Source of the DNA: JAUXFS01 sp050329575
GTDB lineage: Bacteria > Pseudomonadota > Alphaproteobacteria > Rhodospirillales > Defluviicoccaceae
DNA: 17,638 bases
Reading direction: 5' to 3'
Assembly (NCBI GenBank): GCA_050329575.1
Contig: JBHJOP010000002.1
Location: forward strand, 1-17,638
The notes beneath the pieces were generated by a model. It saw only the letters and a list, made by a program, of their open reading frames with translations, searched no databases and was not told where the DNA came from. The translations under genes were made by a program, and so were the position numbers. Positions 14,624 to 17,638 of the stretch are shown piece after piece; the first letter of the stretch is position 1; each line of letters starts with the position of its first letter.

Positions 14624-16134
14624 AACGCGTTCTTGTGCACCCAGCCGAACAGGGCCGTCATCATGATGATCTTGACGTCGAACCAGATCGACCAGTTCTC
14701 GATATAGAAGATGTCGTACTCGACACGGGCGGCCATTTTGTCGAGGCTGTCGGTCTCGCCCCTGAGGCCGTTGACCTGCGCCCAGCCGGTGATGCCGGGC
14801 TTCACCTTGTGACGGCCGTAGTAGCCGCCGATCAGCGCCGAGTACTGTTCGTTGTGCTCGACCGCGTGCGGTCGCGGGCCGATCATCGACATGTCGCCGA
14901 CGATGACGTTGAGCAGTTGCGGCAGTTCGTCCAGGCTGGTCCGGCGCAACAGCCGGCCCACCCGCGTCACCCGCGGATCGTTGCGGCAGGCTTGCGGCAC
15001 CCCCTCGTCGGGGGGGCGGTCGTGGAACATGGTGCGGAACTTGTAGACGACGATCACCTCGTTGTTGAACCCGTAGCGCGGCTGCCGGAACAGCACCGGC
15101 CCGCGGCTGTCGAGCTTGATCGCGATCGAGACCAGCAGCAACAGCGGCGCGAACAGCACCAGCAGCGCGCCGGCCATCACCTTGTCCTCGATCAGCTTGA
15201 TCAGGCCGCTCCATCCGGAAAGCGGCGCCGACGCGATCTCCAGGACCGGCACGCCTTCCAGCAATTGTCTGTTGTGGCGCGGGAAATGATACCCGATCAG
15301 ATCGGAACCGAGGTAGATGTGCACCGGCAGCAACCGCAGCTTGGCGATGATGCCGACCAGCCGTTCGTCGGCACTCCACGGCAGCGTGATCACGACGTCG
15401 TTGATTCTGCCGCGCCGGACGTAGCCGACCAGATCGTCGAGATCGCCGAGCACGGGGTAGCCGTTCACCTCCTTGCCGATCCGCGTCTTGCGGTCGTCGA
15501 AGATGCCGACGATCCGCTTCCACGGCACGTCCTGTTCGTTCAGCCGCGCCACCAGATGCCGTGCCTGGCCGCCGACGCCGACGATCGCCACGTTCCTGAC
15601 CATCTTCCCGGCGTGAGCCTGCCGCCGCATCACGAACTTGACCACCCCCCGGCAGGCGCAGATCAGGAAGGCGGAACTGACGAACGTCGAGAAGAACCAG
15701 ATTCGCGAAAACTGCCCTGAAATTTTCAATGAAAACGCGAGGGCGACCAGCAGCAGGAACACCAGGCCGCTGCACAGCACCACCATCCGCATGCGGCTCG
15801 GCCACGCGACGATGGTGTCGAAGTCGTAGAGGCGGGCGTAGTGGAAGGCGGCGATCGTCATCGTCACGTCGACCGCCATCGCCGCCGCGTAGAGCGGGTA
15901 ATCGGCGGGCGTCCAGCCGACGTAGTACCAGTAGTAGACGGCGCCGACGAGGATCACCACCAGGGCGTCCATCAGACCGACCAGCCCGGCGACGATGCTC
16001 TCCGAGAACGTCGTCGGATGCCGCGCCTGCAGCGGACCGGCCCGCAGCGACGCCGCCGGCGGATCGGCGACCGTCGCCCGGCCGGGACTGCTCGGGGCGC
16101 CTTCGATCCTTTGCTTGGGACTGGTTATCCGCAT
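14620..16134 (-). CDS. Exopolysaccharide polyprenyl glycosylphosphotransferase (WcaJ/GumD type)
   Basis: This 504-residue inner-membrane enzyme moves a sugar-1-phosphate from a nucleotide sugar to undecaprenyl phosphate, the first step of repeat-unit assembly. It has four N-terminal membrane segments (about 47-69, 80-100, 114-136, 144-163) and a Rossmann-like middle domain (VAIVGVGGQARHLVARL, 182-198). A membrane re-entrant segment follows (about 320-340). The catalytic bacterial sugar transferase domain shows LDSRGPVLFRQPRYG, VYKFRTM, RTSLDELPQLLNVIVGDMS, GPRPH, KPGITGWAQVNGLRGET and the usual ending WFDVKIIMMT. I prefer the ATG at 16132-16134; a GTG at 16156-16158 would add 8 residues, but neither has a good ribosome site. 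It is the first gene of a two-gene unit with the Wzy-like protein. The sugar (glucose or galactose) cannot be told. Confidence 0.94.
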   Translation of the reverse strand: MRITSPKQRIEGAPSSPGRATVADPPAASLRAGPLQARHPTTFSESIVAGLVGLMDALVVILVGAVYYWYYVGWTPADYPLYAAAMAVDVTMTIAAFHYARLYDFDTIVAWPSRMRMVVLCSGLVFLLLVALAFSLKISGQFSRIWFFSTFVSSAFLICACRGVVKFVMRRQAHAGKMVRNVAIVGVGGQARHLVARLNEQDVPWKRIVGIFDDRKTRIGKEVNGYPVLGDLDDLVGYVRRGRINDVVITLPWSADERLVGIIAKLRLLPVHIYLGSDLIGYHFPRHNRQLLEGVPVLEIASAPLSGWSGLIKLIEDKVMAGALLVLFAPLLLLVSIAIKLDSRGPVLFRQPRYGFNNEVIVVYKFRTMFHDRPPDEGVPQACRNDPRVTRVGRLLRRTSLDELPQLLNVIVGDMSMIGPRPHAVEHNEQYSALIGGYYGRHKVKPGITGWAQVNGLRGETDSLDKMAARVEYDIFYIENWSIWFDVKIIMMTALFGWVHKNAF

Positions 16135-16198
16135 CGCTTCGCCGGCCCGCGACTGCACTCATAAGTTACACGAGCGCCGTTTTTGCAACCGTTGTACA

Positions 16199-16212
16199 CC
16201 GGGACATCCCGG
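16199..16212. repeat. Inverted repeat upstream of the glycosylphosphotransferase
   Basis: CCGGGA and TCCCGG flank a 2-base centre, 65 bases upstream of the preferred start. On the plus strand TTTT follows, but no plus-strand gene leads into it. On the minus strand it lies just upstream of the likely promoter patch and could be an operator. It is short, so chance is possible. Confidence 0.3.
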
Positions 16213-16443
16213 TTTTCAAGTGCCGTCGTCACCTCGCCCGCGCCCACCCGGCCGATCCCGGCGGGGACTCGGGTCCGCGAACATGACACGGCTGTGACGA
16301 AGAAATCGCAAACGCCCGCCCGTGCCCCCGGTCGGCGTCACCCACATGGGGGCCTGCGGCCCTGGCTGCCATCCTCCCGCCCACCTCTTTCCCCCCTTTT
16401 GCCACAGCATACCGCAAAATCGGCCGGCGATCCCGCAATCTTT

Positions 16444-16479
16444 CTCTCGGGCGGTGGCAGGCTCTCGGGCGGTGGCGGG
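16444..16479. repeat. 18-bp tandem duplication after the histidine kinase stop
   Basis: Two adjacent 18-base units, CTCTCGGGCGGTGGCAGG and CTCTCGGGCGGTGGCGGG, differ at one position. They begin 3 bases beyond the kinase stop codon on the minus-strand side. No hairpin with a T run forms here, so it looks like a recent slippage duplication rather than a terminator. Confidence 0.7.
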
Positions 16480-16482
16480 CCC

Positions 16483-17638
16483 TCAGGGAGGCGATCGCCC
16501 CGCGACCGGCTCCGCCGGCCGGGGTTCCGGTTCGCCGTCGCTCCGCGGCATCACCACGGTGGCGCGCAGGCCGCCCTCCGGGCGATTGGCGAGGCCGACC
16601 TCGCCGCCATGGCCGCGGACCACCGAGCGGACGACGGCGAGCCCCAGCCCGACGCCGCCCGTCTCGCGGCTGCGCGACGGCTCGACACGGTAGAACGGAT
16701 CGAACACGCGGTCGCGTTCGGCCTCCGGAAGACCGGGTCCGTGGTCGTCGACGGTCACCGTCACCGTCGCGGTCGCCGCGGCCAGCGTCACGACGGCCCC
16801 CCCGCCATACTTGATCGCGTTGTCGATCAGGTTGGCGAACGCCCGCCGCAGCGCCGTCGGCCGGCCATCGAACGCGAACCGCGACGGCCCCGCGTAGGCG
16901 GCGACGCCACCGGCGTCGACGGCCTCGTCGCACACCGTCTGCAACAGGACCGCGAGATCGAGCGGCGTGCGCGCCTCGTCGGCGAACTCCTCGCGGGCGA
17001 ACGCCAGGGTCGCGGCGATCATCGCCTCCATTTCGTCGAGGTCGGCCCGCATCTTCCGCTGCTGCTCGGGGTCGTCGACCAGTTCGGCGCGCAGCTTCAG
17101 CCGCGTGATCGGCGTGCGGAGATCATGGGAGATGGCGGCCAGCATCTGGGTGCGATCGCCGACGAACCGCTGCAACCGCCGCTGCATGGTGTTGAAGGCG
17201 TGCGCCGCCTGCCGGACCTCCCGCGGTCCCGTCTCGGTCAGCGGCGGCGCGTTCATGTCGAGGCCGAGCCGCTCCGCCGCCGCCGCCAGCAGCGACAACG
17301 GCGCGCTCGCCCGCCGCACCGCCCACACCGATATCGCCAGCGCGATCAGGGTCGTCGCCAGGATCAGCGCGAAGATCCGGGTCTCCCAGACGGGCGGCAG
17401 CGGCGGAAGCGGGATGCCGAAGTTGAGCCACGTTCCGTCGCCCAGCCGCAGCGACCCGATCAGCCCCTCGGCCGCGGGCGGCCAGGCCGTCGCCGCCATG
17501 CCCCGCCCGCGCGGCTCCCCGGCATGCCACCGGCGGTCGACGCCCGGCAGCGGTCCGAATGCCCGCGGCGCCTCCGCCCACCGGTCGAACGCCAGCCGCA
17601 GCCGGTCGTCGTCGCCGTCGCCGAGCGCGGCGGTCAGC
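16483..17638 (-). CDS. Two-component sensor histidine kinase (EnvZ-like), 5' end beyond the window
   Basis: The frame is open from the stop at 16483-16485 to the right edge, giving about 384 visible C-terminal residues; the N-terminus is missing. The first visible residues are part of a periplasmic sensor region ending near RLGDGTWLNFGIPLP. Next come one membrane segment (IFALILATTLIALAISVWAV), a HAMP linker, and a HisKA domain with AAISHDLRTPITRLKL, whose phospho-accepting His is coded at 17125-17127. The ATPase boxes are NLIDNAIKYG (N), DDHGPGLPE (G1), FDPFYR (F) and GGVGLGLAVV (G2). All catalytic motifs are present. ATG at 17497-17499 is internal: the frame continues upstream with sensible sequence. 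The cognate response regulator is probably just upstream, outside the window. The signal sensed is unknown. Confidence 0.95.
   Translation of the reverse strand, partial: LTAALGDGDDDRLRLAFDRWAEAPRAFGPLPGVDRRWHAGEPRGRGMAATAWPPAAEGLIGSLRLGDGTWLNFGIPLPPLPPVWETRIFALILATTLIALAISVWAVRRASAPLSLLAAAAERLGLDMNAPPLTETGPREVRQAAHAFNTMQRRLQRFVGDRTQMLAAISHDLRTPITRLKLRAELVDDPEQQRKMRADLDEMEAMIAATLAFAREEFADEARTPLDLAVLLQTVCDEAVDAGGVAAYAGPSRFAFDGRPTALRRAFANLIDNAIKYGGGAVVTLAAATATVTVTVDDHGPGLPEAERDRVFDPFYRVEPSRSRETGGVGLGLAVVRSVVRGHGGEVGLANRPEGGLRATVVMPRSDGEPEPRPAEPVAGRSPP

Larger units (their letters stand above)
16135..16482. promoter_or_regulatory. Intergenic region upstream of the glycosylphosphotransferase
   Basis: This 348-bp gap lies between the histidine kinase stop and the glycosylphosphotransferase start (both minus strand). 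Next to the kinase is an 18-bp tandem duplication (16444-16479). Nearer the transferase are an inverted repeat CCGGGA-CA-TCCCGG (16199-16212) and an AT-richer patch around 16159-16190 with TTGCAA (16183-16188). That patch probably holds the promoter. No clear intrinsic terminator for the kinase and no convincing gene are visible. Confidence 0.45.

Noticed and set aside
12535..14707. Large overlapping frames in the 12.5-14.7 kb region (161 and 473 codons minus, 476 codons plus)
   Set aside because: They are Arg/Gly/Pro-rich shadows of the TPR-like and Wzy-like genes and share no motif with any family I know.
14624..16162. N-terminal extension of the Wzy-like protein across the glycosylphosphotransferase to an ATG at 16162
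   Set aside because: The extra 500 or so residues are Arg-rich shadow of the transferase, which has clear motifs in another frame. Hydrophobic segments begin only after 14620.
16216..16410. 64-codon minus-strand ORF in the gap before the glycosylphosphotransferase
   Set aside because: It has no good ribosome site, no recognisable features and a composition like random GC-rich sequence.
17123..17581. 152-codon minus-strand frame in the histidine kinase region
   Set aside because: It is a shifted reading of the kinase gene with Arg/Ala/Gly-rich sequence. The kinase frame itself is open to the right edge and carries the motifs.

Overview
The window is a GC-rich chromosomal segment. Its codon third positions are nearly all G or C, and opposite-strand shadow frames run for kilobases. 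Gene content and style (a GlgE-type glucan operon, a TolC-family protein, and an exopolysaccharide locus with a short OPX protein and a beta-barrel porin) suggest an alphaproteobacterium, perhaps of the Rhodospirillales. That placement is inference, since no rRNA or other marker gene is present. I see no insertion sequence, CRISPR array, tRNA or phage gene.

Layout, left to right. (1) 1-220, minus: the start of an Ala/Pro-rich gene that runs off the left edge, preceded by an AT-rich leader. (2) 560-7472, minus: a four-gene glucan operon in transcription order: GT4 glycogen/maltose-1-phosphate synthase (glgM-like), a small GH13 enzyme, glgE and glgB. Gaps are 32-41 bp, a good sigma-70-like promoter lies at 7509-7536, and a strong intrinsic terminator lies at 497-521. 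(3) 7611-9071, minus: a TolC-family outer-membrane protein with three TTAGGGA heptamers just upstream. (4) 9384-10220, minus: a PPP-family metallophosphatase. (5) 10668-13137, plus: exopolysaccharide export genes (beta-barrel porin, short OPX protein, and a small anchored helical-repeat protein). (6) 13163-16134, minus and convergent with them: an O-antigen ligase/polymerase-like protein translationally coupled to a polyprenyl glycosylphosphotransferase. (7) 16483-17638, minus: a sensor histidine kinase cut by the right edge.

How they fit together. The GT4 synthase would make maltose-1-phosphate from ADP-glucose and glucose-1-phosphate. GlgE would polymerise it into linear alpha-1,4-glucan and GlgB would branch the product. 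The fourth gene, a compact GH13 protein with the catalytic triad intact, has no obvious place in the known pathway and is the most interesting unknown. In the second system, the glycosylphosphotransferase starts the lipid-linked repeat unit and the Wzy/WaaL-like protein polymerises or transfers it. The OPX protein and the porin form the outer-membrane exit. The flippase, co-polymerase and other glycosyltransferases are not in the window.

Intergenic regions over 300 bp are few (221-559, 9072-9383, 10221-10667, 16135-16482). The first three carry AT-rich islands that stand out from the rest of the sequence and are the likely regulatory regions.
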